In this document: positions 52,645 through 60,687 of the stretch, one piece after another
How the letters are laid out: each line of letters opens with the position of its first letter
How positions within the stretch are numbered: position 1 is the first letter of the stretch
Origin: Desulfobacula sp.
Lineage (GTDB): Bacteria > Desulfobacterota > Desulfobacteria > Desulfobacterales > Desulfobacteraceae
DNA: 64,000 nt
NCBI RefSeq assembly: GCF_030145145.1
Contig: NZ_JAQYWD010000014.1
Span: forward strand, 1 to 64,000
Direction of reading: 5' to 3'
The notes under the pieces: generated by a model
Told to the model about the DNA's origin: nothing
The model's database searches: none
Seen by the model: the letters and a program-made list of their open reading frames with translations, nothing else
Position numbers and translations under genes: made by a program

Positions 52645-54720
52645 ATGGAAGAGCAAAAAATAGCAAATGGCAATAATGAAAAACGAACAGTATTGCTGGT
52701 CGATGATGAAGATCGGTTTCGGGAGAACCTGGCAAAGCAGTTATCCCATAGGGGGTTTCATGTCCTTGCTGCAAGCAACGGTGAAGACGCTATAAAAATA
52801 GTCCGTCACAATAATCCGGAAGTGATCATTCTTGACCAGAAAATGCCCGGTATGGATGGTATTCAGACGTTAAAAGAAATTAAAAAAATCAGGCCTGAAG
52901 TCCAGGTCATCATGCATACCGGCCATGGCAGCATCGAATCGGCCCGGGTTACCGGGAAATTCGATGTATTTTCCTATCTGGAAAAGCCTTGTGCCATTGA
53001 TGAGTTAACCAAAGAGATCATGGCAGCCAGTAAGGAACGCGTTTATGCAATGGCCCGGAATGAAATCCCCGACGTCCAGGGAACCAGTCTTAAGAATTGG
53101 CTGGTCGGGGTGCAAAACGCCCGTCCCGGAGTGATTATTTTGGGCGCGATTCTTTTTATGGCCATGGTGTTTATCCCCACCCCCCAGACATTGACGGGCT
53201 TTTTGTCTGTAAAAAAAACCGGCAATCTCAGTGAAAGTATTGCCGGATATTCAGACTATCGAAAAATGGAAAAAGGCCAGACAATTGTCGAGTATTATGG
53301 GAAAACCGCAAATTTGTATACGCAAACAAAAAATTCAGACGGGACCGTCATCAAAACAGCTCCCGGGGTGGACAAGGTCGCGTTCAGGGCCAAAGTCATG
53401 ATCGGCGTCCTGATCGTCGCTGCCCTGTTCTGGGCCACCGGCGCCGTGCCCATCGGTATTACCGCTCTTCTTGTGGGCGTGTTGATGTATTTTTTCGGAA
53501 TTTTTCCCCCCAGCATGGTGGCAAAAGCCTATGCAAAAGATTCGGTTATTTTTATTTTCGGTGTTCTTGCATTTGCTGCAGCCATCAGTAAAACCGGTCT
53601 GGATCGACGGATCGGCATTCTTCTGCTGGGCACCAGCACCTCCCTTCGTAAATTTGCCCTTATCTTTGCACCGCTTCTGGCGGTGACCGCAGCTTTCCTT
53701 TCCGAGCATGCACTGGTGGCATTTATTGCGCCGATTTTAATGCTGGTATATATGGGAACCATTAAAACAGCCGGTATCAAAAAGGATAAGGGGTTGATCG
53801 TAATGCTCCTTTTAATGCTGACATTCTGTGCAAATATCGGCGGTCCGGGATCACCTGCTGCCGGCGGTCGTAATGCCGTGATGCTGGGGATTTTTTCAGA
53901 CTATGGGATCAGCATCTCCTTTGGTCAGTGGGTCAAGATGGGTCTTCCCTTTGTTCCGGTCATGGCCCTGGCCATTGCAGCATATTTTCTTATCGTTTTC
54001 CGGAAAAAGATTACGGTTAAAAATGTCAATATTGCAGCAGCAGTCAAACGGGAAGGAGAAAAAATCGGTAAAATGACACCGGATGAATATAAGGCTGCCG
54101 GTGTTTTGATCCTGGTGATTGTTTTGTGGGTTACCTTTTCCAGCAAGGTGGGGATGGGCGGACCGGTTATTTTATGTCTGGTCCTGTTAAATATCCTGGG
54201 CATCCTTCGCTGGAAAGACATCAACAGTATCCATTGGGATGTTGTGGCGCTTTACGCTGCCGCCAGTGCCATGGGCGTCGGCCTGGCCTCCACCGGGGCT
54301 GCGCTCTGGCTTGCCAACAGTTTTATTTCCATCCTCCCGGATGCATTAACCCGGGGAACCGGACTGTGCATGTCCACCAGCTTTATCACCGGCATTCTCA
54401 CCAATTTTATGAGCGACGGTGCCACGGTGGCTGCTGTCGGACCCATCACCGTACCCATGGCCACGCTTTCAGGAACACCGCCGCTGATGGTAGGCCTTGC
54501 CACTGCATTTGCCTCTTCTTTTGCCCACATGCTGATCATTGGTACCCCCAATAATGCCATTGTATACAGTATTGCCAGGGATCCTGAAACAGGTGAGCAG
54601 CTGGTGACAATGAAGGATTTTTTAATTCATGGGTCTGCTGTTTTTTTGATCAGTATGGCAGTGCTGTGGGTATGGGTATTTTTCGGTTACTGGCAATGGC
54701 TTGGCATCGGCAGTATGTAA
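52645..54720 (+). CDS. Receiver-domain fusion to SLC13/DASS-family anion transporter (module 1)
   Basis: A 691-residue fusion. Residues about 14-125 form a complete receiver: LLVDDED, acceptor Asp in IILDQKMPGMDG near 63, HTGHGSI, Lys in YLEKPC. A span (about 150-170), a 75-residue extracytoplasmic loop and about ten further spans follow, of the SLC13/DASS class. Divergent signature motifs are NIGGPGSPAAGGRN and NFMSDGATVAAVGP, matching the second transporter at 58016. No DNA-binding domain is present. It probably imports a divalent anion, with sulfate a candidate in a sulfate reducer. Direct phospho-control of transport is a hypothesis from the fusion. AAGGAAGG precedes the start. Confidence 0.9.
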   Translation: MEEQKIANGNNEKRTVLLVDDEDRFRENLAKQLSHRGFHVLAASNGEDAIKIVRHNNPEVIILDQKMPGMDGIQTLKEIKKIRPEVQVIMHTGHGSIESARVTGKFDVFSYLEKPCAIDELTKEIMAASKERVYAMARNEIPDVQGTSLKNWLVGVQNARPGVIILGAILFMAMVFIPTPQTLTGFLSVKKTGNLSESIAGYSDYRKMEKGQTIVEYYGKTANLYTQTKNSDGTVIKTAPGVDKVAFRAKVMIGVLIVAALFWATGAVPIGITALLVGVLMYFFGIFPPSMVAKAYAKDSVIFIFGVLAFAAAISKTGLDRRIGILLLGTSTSLRKFALIFAPLLAVTAAFLSEHALVAFIAPILMLVYMGTIKTAGIKKDKGLIVMLLLMLTFCANIGGPGSPAAGGRNAVMLGIFSDYGISISFGQWVKMGLPFVPVMALAIAAYFLIVFRKKITVKNVNIAAAVKREGEKIGKMTPDEYKAAGVLILVIVLWVTFSSKVGMGGPVILCLVLLNILGILRWKDINSIHWDVVALYAAASAMGVGLASTGAALWLANSFISILPDALTRGTGLCMSTSFITGILTNFMSDGATVAAVGPITVPMATLSGTPPLMVGLATAFASSFAHMLIIGTPNNAIVYSIARDPETGEQLVTMKDFLIHGSAVFLISMAVLWVWVFFGYWQWLGIGSM

Positions 54721-54729
54721 TTTAATCGT

Positions 54730-54822
54730 ATAGGAATTTGCATTTAGCCGTTAGGTTTTAGGTTTTTAGCGAACCGCTAATGGCTAAATGCTAAAAGCTC
54801 GCGCGATAGCGCGCTAAGTTCA
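54730..54822 (+). repeat. Dispersed palindromic repeat element, copy B
   Basis: A 93-bp element nearly identical to 47091-47176, with a few extra bases (CTAAAAGCTC region). It starts ten bases after the transporter stop and ends just before the AAAGGA ribosome-binding site of the receiver gene at 54838. Arms GCATTTAGCCGTTAG and CTAATGGCTAAATGC pair at 14 of 15 positions, with inner stems TTAGCG/CGCTAA and GCGCG/CGCGC. The stems could attenuate transcription into the receiver gene. Confidence 0.75.
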
Positions 54823-54837
54823 GAAAGGAATAATATC

Positions 54838-55326
54838 ATGGGAAAAAAGCGAATAAACCTTCTCATCGTGGATGATGAAGAACAGTTTTTGGGATCCATC
54901 AGCAAAAGTCTGGAATTAAGAGATTTTAATGTGATTGCCGTGAATAGAGGTGAAAAGGCCATTGAGGCGGCCAAAAAAAATGCCATTGATATCGCCCTTG
55001 TGGACCTGAAAATGCCGGGGATATCCGGCGAAGAAACGTTAAAACGCCTTAAACAGGAACATCAATGGATGGAAGTGGTTATCCTTACGGGTCACGGTGC
55101 CATTGATTCTGCTGTTGAGTGCACCAAAAGCGGTGCCTATTCTTATCTTCAAAAACCCTGCGGCCTGGACGAACTGCTTGAAACCCTGCAGGCTGCCTAT
55201 AAAAAGAAAGTCATGAACAAGCAGCAGATTGAAGAAAAAAAGATGAACGAATTGTTAAATATCTCCATCTCCAGCAGCCCCCGGGAGATTCTTCGCAAGT
55301 TAAGAGATATGGACAAAGAGGGCTGA
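54838..55326 (+). CDS. Stand-alone receiver with SPREIL tail (module 2, first)
   Basis: A 162-residue receiver: LLIVDDEE, acceptor Asp in IALVDLKMPGISG, LTGHGAI, Lys in YLQKPCGLDEL. It most resembles the receiver fused to the transporter at 52645 (shared KPC-x-x-DEL). The tail (about 125-162) contains SSPREILRKLRD, a motif also in the receiver at 57539. AAAGGA is at 54824, directly after the repeat element. No DNA-binding domain, so it may act on a protein, perhaps the transporter. Confidence 0.88.
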   Translation: MGKKRINLLIVDDEEQFLGSISKSLELRDFNVIAVNRGEKAIEAAKKNAIDIALVDLKMPGISGEETLKRLKQEHQWMEVVILTGHGAIDSAVECTKSGAYSYLQKPCGLDELLETLQAAYKKKVMNKQQIEEKKMNELLNISISSSPREILRKLRDMDKEG

Positions 55327-55552
55327 TTTCAGTTCACAACAGGTATGGGTGTTTCTCTGGCAGGTCTGTCAAAGAAACGCCGTATCTGTAGCTAAATACG
55401 GATGGTCAAGCACCTTGATATCCTCCCAGATGCCTTCCCACAGATGATTCCCCAGACACACAGTTTTCCCGGCACTTTCTTTTCAGATATTTTTTTGGCG
55501 TAACAGGGGACATGATTTGTCGGTCACTTCTAACAATTATTTCCTGTCGCCG

Positions 55553-55594
55553 CAACTTTCGGGGTTGGCCATTAAAGCTGGAGACCGAAAGTTG
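55553..55594. promoter_or_regulatory. Inverted repeat CAACTTTCGG
   Basis: CAACTTTCGG (55553-55562) and CCGAAAGTTG (55585-55594) are exact reverse complements with a 22-bp spacer, 134 bp before the sigma-54 promoter. It could be an activator site or a hairpin ending the receiver transcript. Confidence 0.45.
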
Positions 55595-55603
55595 GGCTGT
55601 TGA

Positions 55604-55623
55604 TTTACAATTTGAAAAAAAAA
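55604..55623. promoter_or_regulatory. TTTACAATTTG motif, candidate enhancer site
   Basis: TTTACAATTTGAAAAAAAAA shares its first 11 bases with the inverted repeat at 50357-50377; a shortened copy (TTTACAATTAAAAAAAG) follows at about 55656. All lie 70-130 bp upstream of a sigma-54 promoter, as the module-1 copy does. Confidence 0.45.
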
Positions 55624-55727
55624 CTGACATGTGCTGACCCTTGTCCGTTTTTCCATTTACAATTAAAAAAAGAAAAAATCGTCTATATTTCGGTAAGTTA
55701 AAATTTTTTATGCCCTGAGCATCAAAT

Positions 55728-55743
55728 CGGCATCATAGTTGCT
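55728..55743 (+). promoter_or_regulatory. Sigma-54 promoter, module 2
   Basis: CGGCATCATAGTTGCT has GG and GC ten bases apart and a perfect TTGCT; the first T of the consensus is a C. It is 65 bp before the chosen kinase start and only 20 bp before an alternative TTG. Confidence 0.68.
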
Positions 55744-55807
55744 CTTAGGGGATTAAAGAGGTTTGGATGAGGTATCGTGTCAAAATAACCATAAAATTGA
55801 TGAGCGC

Positions 55808-57517
55808 ATGATGAATGGAAATAATCAAAACCATAAGAAAAAAGAACCCCGGGTTAAACGATCCATTTTAACCAATATGATCATTGTCCCCTTTATTCCA
55901 TTTTTATTGGCCATTGGGGTCAGTTTTTATTTTTTCACCACAGCACTTGAAAACAAAACAGTCAACACGTTAAAACGAATCGTCCAGGATCATTGCGATA
56001 TGATTGAGTCTTTCCTGGTAGAACGCACGGCAGATCTTGAACTGATTACCAACACCTATAGTTTTGAAGACATTAACGCCACTGAAGCCATTCATACCAT
56101 ATTTAAAAATTTAAAAGACCGGTCAAGCGCGTTTGTTGACCTGGGACTCTTTGACTCCCAGGGGATTCACATAAGGTATACCGGTAAGTACCCGTTGAAA
56201 GGAAAAGCGTATAAGAACGAAGTATGGTTTAAAAAAGTCATGCAGACCGGTTATTATATCAGTGATGTCTTTTTAGGGTATAGAAACGTTCCTCATTTTA
56301 TTATTGCGGTGCGGCAGGATAGAGGGAGTACCCCCTGGGTGCTCCGGGCAACCATTGACACGCTGTTTTTTGATACCCTGGTATCAAAAGTGAGAATCGG
56401 AAAGACCGGGGAAGCGTATATTTTAAATAAAACCGGAATTGCCCAAACCCTCAGGCGGTCTGGGGGCATTGGGCTTCTGGAAAAAGATCATGAATTTTCC
56501 GGGTTTCCCAAATTGGAAAACAGCATTCATACCTTTATTAAATCAGATGCTGCAAAGGACAAACATGTGTATGCCACCACCTGGCTTAAAAACAGGGAAT
56601 GGCTCCTGGTGGTTCGGCAGGAAAAGCGAGATGCGTATAAATATTTCTATTCAGCATTATATATCAATATACTGATCATGGTCATCGGTGGGGCGATTAT
56701 CATCATCATTGCCGTCTATACCACTGAACATATCCTTAAACGGATCGCGCAGCTGGGAATGGAAAAGGAAAGCCTTGGCAATCAGCTGATCCGGGCGACC
56801 CAATTGGCTGAAATCGGGGAGATGGCCGCTGGGTTTGCCCATGAAATCAATAATCCCCTGCAAATCATTAAAAGTGAATATACCCTGATCGAAACGCTTT
56901 TCGATGATGTCTTCAGTAAAGACGAGGCCTCAGAGAATGAAGACATAAAGGATATTGAGGAGTCATTGGACCAGATAAAACTCCAGGTGAACCGATGCTC
57001 GGAAATCACCCATGCCATTTTAAAATTCGGACGTAAAAATGAAATAAAAAAACAAGTGTTACACCCGTTTGTCATTATCCCTGAAATTATCCGGATGATA
57101 GAAAAAAAAGCAATGGTCAGTGGTATTGAAATTGTTCAACATATTTCAAAAAAGGTCCCCGGGTTTATGGGGGATCCATCCCAGTTTCAACAGGTGATCC
57201 TCAATTTGTTGAATAATGCCATGGATGCCATCCAGGAACGGCACGGTTCATCCGGGGGGCGCCTGACAATAGAGGTCTGCAGGAAAAATGAATATATAGT
57301 TGAAATCAATATCACGGATAACGGCATCGGCATCAGTCCGGAAAACATTGAAAAAATATTTTCTCCTTTTTTCACCACAAAGCCTGTGGGCAAAGGGACA
57401 GGACTTGGGCTTTCGGTTTGTTTCGGCATTATAGAAAATTTTGGTGGGACCATGGACGTAAAAAGTCAACTAAATATCGGCACGACCTTTGTTATAGGCC
57501 TGCCGGTTAACCATTAA
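55808..57517 (+). CDS. Membrane histidine kinase with Cache sensor (module 2)
   Basis: A 569-residue kinase. Spans at about 19-40 and 288-310 bound a Cache-like periplasmic sensor paralogous to that at 50552 (KNEVWFKKVM, YYISDVFLGY, IIAVRQDRG). HisKA has GFAHEINNPLQII near 343; HATPase has LNLLNNAMDAI, DNGIGIS, GKGTGLGLSV. No receiver domain. The start is uncertain: ATG at 55808 or 55811 is taken; the frame is open to TTG at 55763, where the ribosome-binding site would overlap the start. Next is a receiver 21 bp later, then a transporter. Confidence 0.88.
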   Translation: MMNGNNQNHKKKEPRVKRSILTNMIIVPFIPFLLAIGVSFYFFTTALENKTVNTLKRIVQDHCDMIESFLVERTADLELITNTYSFEDINATEAIHTIFKNLKDRSSAFVDLGLFDSQGIHIRYTGKYPLKGKAYKNEVWFKKVMQTGYYISDVFLGYRNVPHFIIAVRQDRGSTPWVLRATIDTLFFDTLVSKVRIGKTGEAYILNKTGIAQTLRRSGGIGLLEKDHEFSGFPKLENSIHTFIKSDAAKDKHVYATTWLKNREWLLVVRQEKRDAYKYFYSALYINILIMVIGGAIIIIIAVYTTEHILKRIAQLGMEKESLGNQLIRATQLAEIGEMAAGFAHEINNPLQIIKSEYTLIETLFDDVFSKDEASENEDIKDIEESLDQIKLQVNRCSEITHAILKFGRKNEIKKQVLHPFVIIPEIIRMIEKKAMVSGIEIVQHISKKVPGFMGDPSQFQQVILNLLNNAMDAIQERHGSSGGRLTIEVCRKNEYIVEINITDNGIGISPENIEKIFSPFFTTKPVGKGTGLGLSVCFGIIENFGGTMDVKSQLNIGTTFVIGLPVNH

Positions 57518-57538
57518 TAAGCATTAGGGAGATTGGGT

Positions 57539-57991
57539 ATGAGAAAAATGAAAATTATGCTGGTGGATGATGAGGTGCGTTATCTGAAAACAACCCGCAA
57601 ACTGATTGAAAAAAAAGGGGTTGAAACCATAACGGCTCAAAGCGGACGAGAGGCCCTTGAAAAACTTAAAACACAAACCGTTCATGTGGTGATTCTGGAT
57701 GTCAAAATGCCCGGGATGGATGGAAATGAGACCCTAAAGGCCATCAAGGCCCTTTATCCGCTGGTGGAAGTCATTATGTTGACCGGGCATGCCACTGTGG
57801 ATTCCGCCATTGACGGTCTGAAATCAGGGGCTTGCGACTACCTGATGAAACCCGCGGATATTGATGAAATCATTGAAAAAGCGATTGAGGCGTTTGAAAA
57901 ACGGCAACGTCTTGAGGAAAAAATCAGGATCGCACAATCTAAAAAATATATGCGATCGCCTCGTGAAATTCTCAAAGACGAAGAAGAATAG
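57539..57991 (+). CDS. Stand-alone receiver with SPREIL tail (module 2, second)
   Basis: A 150-residue receiver: MLVDDEV, acceptor Asp in VVILDVKMPGMDG, LTGHATV, Lys in MKPADIDE. It most resembles the receiver fused to the module-1 kinase (shared KPADID and VEVIMLTGH). The C-terminal tail ends RSPREILKDEEE, the same SPREIL motif as the receiver at 54838. AGGGAGAT lies eight bases before the ATG at 57539; a TTG at 57533 is not favoured. 24 bp before the transporter. Confidence 0.88.
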   Translation: MRKMKIMLVDDEVRYLKTTRKLIEKKGVETITAQSGREALEKLKTQTVHVVILDVKMPGMDGNETLKAIKALYPLVEVIMLTGHATVDSAIDGLKSGACDYLMKPADIDEIIEKAIEAFEKRQRLEEKIRIAQSKKYMRSPREILKDEEE

Positions 57992-58015
57992 ACGATTAAT
58001 AGTGGAGGTTGATGA

Positions 58016-59863
58016 ATGAAAAAAGAAAAGCAGGTCACAGGGTATGATAAATATATCAATTGGAAAATTTTTATTGTTCCGGTTGTCCTTTTGGTTGCGG
58101 TTTTATTGATGCCAACCCCTTATGGAATGAAGGATGTCGGGACTGAATTCAAGGTCGCTCCTAAGGCGGTGGTCAATCATATCACCAAAGCCTTATTTGA
58201 TGTCAGCAGTTCTGATGCGGAACAATGGCAGTTGCTCGTTGCCAAGATGATGGAACAGAACATGCGGATGGGCGCGTTGCAAAAAGAACGTTTCATGAAG
58301 CGAAATGTCAAATGGTGTAAAAAAAATAAGATTGAGGCCAGCCAGAAAAACTTTGATAAAGCCCATGACTATATCAAAATAAATGTGGACGATAATCAAT
58401 TTCTGCAGATCATGGACGCTGCGTTAACGCTCAGAAAAGAAGGCCTTAAATATGAAGACCTGACAGGAACGGATAAAAAAGCGGCGGACAAAGGGGCCTG
58501 GCATATAAAAGTGGCCATTGGCATGGGCTTGTTTGTTGTGGCCTGTTTTTTAACCGAATGTATTCCCCTTCCCGCGGTTGCATTTTGTATCGGCCTGATC
58601 CTTGTGTTCACCGGCGTGATTTCAAGACAAGAAGTGGCCATGCTCTATTGGAGTGATGCCTGCTGGTTTATCATGGGCAGCCTGATGTTTGCAGCCGCCT
58701 TTGTCAAGACAGGTGTTGACAAACGGGTCTGCATGGCCATGTTCAAAAAACTGGCTGTCCCCAATACCAAATGGATCACCCTGATTTTCTTTTTGATCAT
58801 CTCACCTTTGGCTGCATTTATATCGGATCATGCCCTGGCCGCTATGTTCCTTCCCATTGGAATGCTGCTATACCAGAACAGCCTGACCCGGGAAGTTCCC
58901 GAAGACAAGGAACTGGCAAAGCTTTTGATGATCAGTATTGCCATGGCCTGCAATATCGGTGGGCCTGGCGCACCTTCCGGCGGGGCCAGGAATGTGATTA
59001 TGATGACGTATTTGACGGATATGTTTGGGGTTGACATAGGCTATTTCCAGTGGGTGACCTATTGTTTTCCCTTTATCATCGTGATGATTCCCATTACCTG
59101 GTTTATTAGTAATCTGCGGTTCAGGCCTAAAATTGTCTCCCTGGCCCCGGCCATGGATCAATTAAAGATCGAAATTGATAAAATGGGAAAATGGAACGGA
59201 AAGCAGATATGGGCATTGGTCATATTTATCATCATGGTGTTTGGATGGTTTACGGAAAAAGCATTCTTTAATATGGGGATTTATCCCATTCGGCTGGGAA
59301 TAGGTGTCATTGCCGTGGCAGGTGCGGTGGGCTATATCCTGACCGGGGTGGTCAACTGGCGGGATTACCAGGATAAGGTGGATTGGGGGGTTGTCTGGCT
59401 GTATGCCGGTGCCATCATCTTTGGGCGGACCCTGGATCAGACCGGTGCTGCCTATTGGCTGGCGCGATCCGTCATTGAGTTTTTATCACAGTTCGGCATG
59501 GAATCCGGCCTGCCCTTGATGATCGTCAGTAATGGACTGACATCCATCCTTACAAACCTTATGGCTGATGGGCCTGCTGCCGCTTCTGTGGGACCCATTG
59601 CCCTGAACATGGCGGGTATGGTTCATCCCGGGACCAGTTATCTGCCGTTCATGGCCATGGCCACTGCCATTGCATCGTCCTTTGCCTACTGCCTGATTAT
59701 TGGCACGCCGCCCAATGCCATTGTTTACGCCAGTGGATACCTGGAGCCCAAAGATTATCTCAGGGTGGGGATTCCCATTTTTTTCGTTGCCAATATTGTG
59801 CTGCTGTTTATGACCGGTGTTTTCTGGGCCTTCAGGGGATTTGGTACAATGCCGGGATTTTAA
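58016..59863 (+). CDS. SLC13/DASS-family anion transporter with large external domain (module 2)
   Basis: A 615-residue transporter with no receiver. One span (about 14-32) is followed by a 130-residue helical extracytoplasmic segment (from GTEFKVAPKAVV to about TGTDKKAADKG) and about ten spans. Motifs NIGGPGAPSGGARN and NLMADGPAAASVGP match the transporter at 52645, placing both in one divergent SLC13 branch. DASS proteins in sulfate reducers have been proposed to import sulfate; the substrate is not fixed here. Starts after GGAGG. Probably co-transcribed with the upstream kinase and receiver. Confidence 0.9.
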   Translation: MKKEKQVTGYDKYINWKIFIVPVVLLVAVLLMPTPYGMKDVGTEFKVAPKAVVNHITKALFDVSSSDAEQWQLLVAKMMEQNMRMGALQKERFMKRNVKWCKKNKIEASQKNFDKAHDYIKINVDDNQFLQIMDAALTLRKEGLKYEDLTGTDKKAADKGAWHIKVAIGMGLFVVACFLTECIPLPAVAFCIGLILVFTGVISRQEVAMLYWSDACWFIMGSLMFAAAFVKTGVDKRVCMAMFKKLAVPNTKWITLIFFLIISPLAAFISDHALAAMFLPIGMLLYQNSLTREVPEDKELAKLLMISIAMACNIGGPGAPSGGARNVIMMTYLTDMFGVDIGYFQWVTYCFPFIIVMIPITWFISNLRFRPKIVSLAPAMDQLKIEIDKMGKWNGKQIWALVIFIIMVFGWFTEKAFFNMGIYPIRLGIGVIAVAGAVGYILTGVVNWRDYQDKVDWGVVWLYAGAIIFGRTLDQTGAAYWLARSVIEFLSQFGMESGLPLMIVSNGLTSILTNLMADGPAAASVGPIALNMAGMVHPGTSYLPFMAMATAIASSFAYCLIIGTPPNAIVYASGYLEPKDYLRVGIPIFFVANIVLLFMTGVFWAFRGFGTMPGF

Positions 59864-59884
59864 TCAATTTTTCAAACGGATGCT

Positions 59885-60040
59885 ATGATGAAGAAACAAC
59901 AAAACATTAAAAAGACAAAATCAAAAAAAATAATAATGGAAAACGGAAAATTGTTTTTCACTAAAGAAACGGAACGGAAAATCCTTTTCTTTATGACAGT
60001 CATCATGCTGTTTGTCGGCTTGGTGGTAAAACTGGTATAG
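59885..60040 (+). CDS. Small single-span membrane protein downstream of transporter
   Basis: A 51-residue frame beginning MMKKQQNIKKTKSKK and ending with one span (ILFFMTVIMLFVGLVVKLV). The N-terminal half is strongly basic. It starts 22 bp after the transporter stop, with a weak GGAT site upstream. It may be a small accessory subunit of the transporter. No family is recognised; the case rests on position, hydrophobic span and charge pattern. Confidence 0.5.
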   Translation: MMKKQQNIKKTKSKKIIMENGKLFFTKETERKILFFMTVIMLFVGLVVKLV

Positions 60041-60095
60041 CCCGGGATATGCACATGAGGGATTCAGACAAAGATATCCAAAGGAGCGTGCGATT

Positions 60096-60620
60096 ATGTT
60101 GGAATCAAATTTAAAAATCTGGCAGTTTTACTCTTATTCTCTGATTCAGCTGTTGATTGAGCCCGGTCAGTTTTTCAAGGAACTGCCAGAGAAGACAACA
60201 GTGAGAAAAACAGTGGGGTTTATGATGATTTGCTGTGTTTTTTTCACCATTGCAAGCCTTTTAACCGGGGCATATGCCAAATCCGGTTGGGTAATGGCCA
60301 TTATATTTTTTGCCAATGCCGCAGGAATGATAGTCATTTCATCGGGGTTGGGGTATATTGTCATGGTCATTATTCTGGGGAAACGCACCTCTTTTTTCGT
60401 TATTTTCAGTCTGTACGTTTTTTCATCCGGGGTAACCCTTTTTTTGTCATGGCTGCCGTTTCTCCTATGGGTTACTGAACCGTGGAAGTGGTGGTTGATA
60501 TACACAGGGTTTAAAACTGCGTGCCAATTTACCGGGAAACAGGCATTGCTGATCCTGCTGGTTTCCATGACGATTCAGTTTTTTTTACTCTATTCGGCAG
60601 CTATAGCATTCGTTAATTAA
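60096..60620 (+). CDS. Yip1-domain-like membrane protein
   Basis: A 174-residue protein with five spans. The start motif LIEPGQFFKELPEKTTVRK is typical of the bacterial Yip1 family, whose role is unknown. AAAGGAG is nine bases before the ATG. It lies 55 bp after the small membrane protein and 67 bp before the REC-CBS gene, so could belong to either unit. Confidence 0.8.
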   Translation: MLESNLKIWQFYSYSLIQLLIEPGQFFKELPEKTTVRKTVGFMMICCVFFTIASLLTGAYAKSGWVMAIIFFANAAGMIVISSGLGYIVMVIILGKRTSFFVIFSLYVFSSGVTLFLSWLPFLLWVTEPWKWWLIYTGFKTACQFTGKQALLILLVSMTIQFFLLYSAAIAFVN

Positions 60621-60687
60621 AAGGATAACACCCGATACGATTACGTAAACAGTATGAAAAATGCTGATCAATAAGGAGATAATAATA

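Larger units (their letters stand above)
55327..55807. other. Intergenic regulatory region upstream of module 2
   Basis: About 480 bp with no convincing gene. It contains a 10-bp inverted repeat (55553-55594), two TTTACAATT motifs (55604 and about 55656) and a sigma-54 promoter (55728-55743). AT-rich in its last 150 bases. Confidence 0.65.

Noticed and set aside
47091-54822. Repeat pair considered as ends of a composite transposon or attachment sites
   Set aside because: Copies are in direct orientation, no transposase or integrase lies between them, and the enclosed genes look native.
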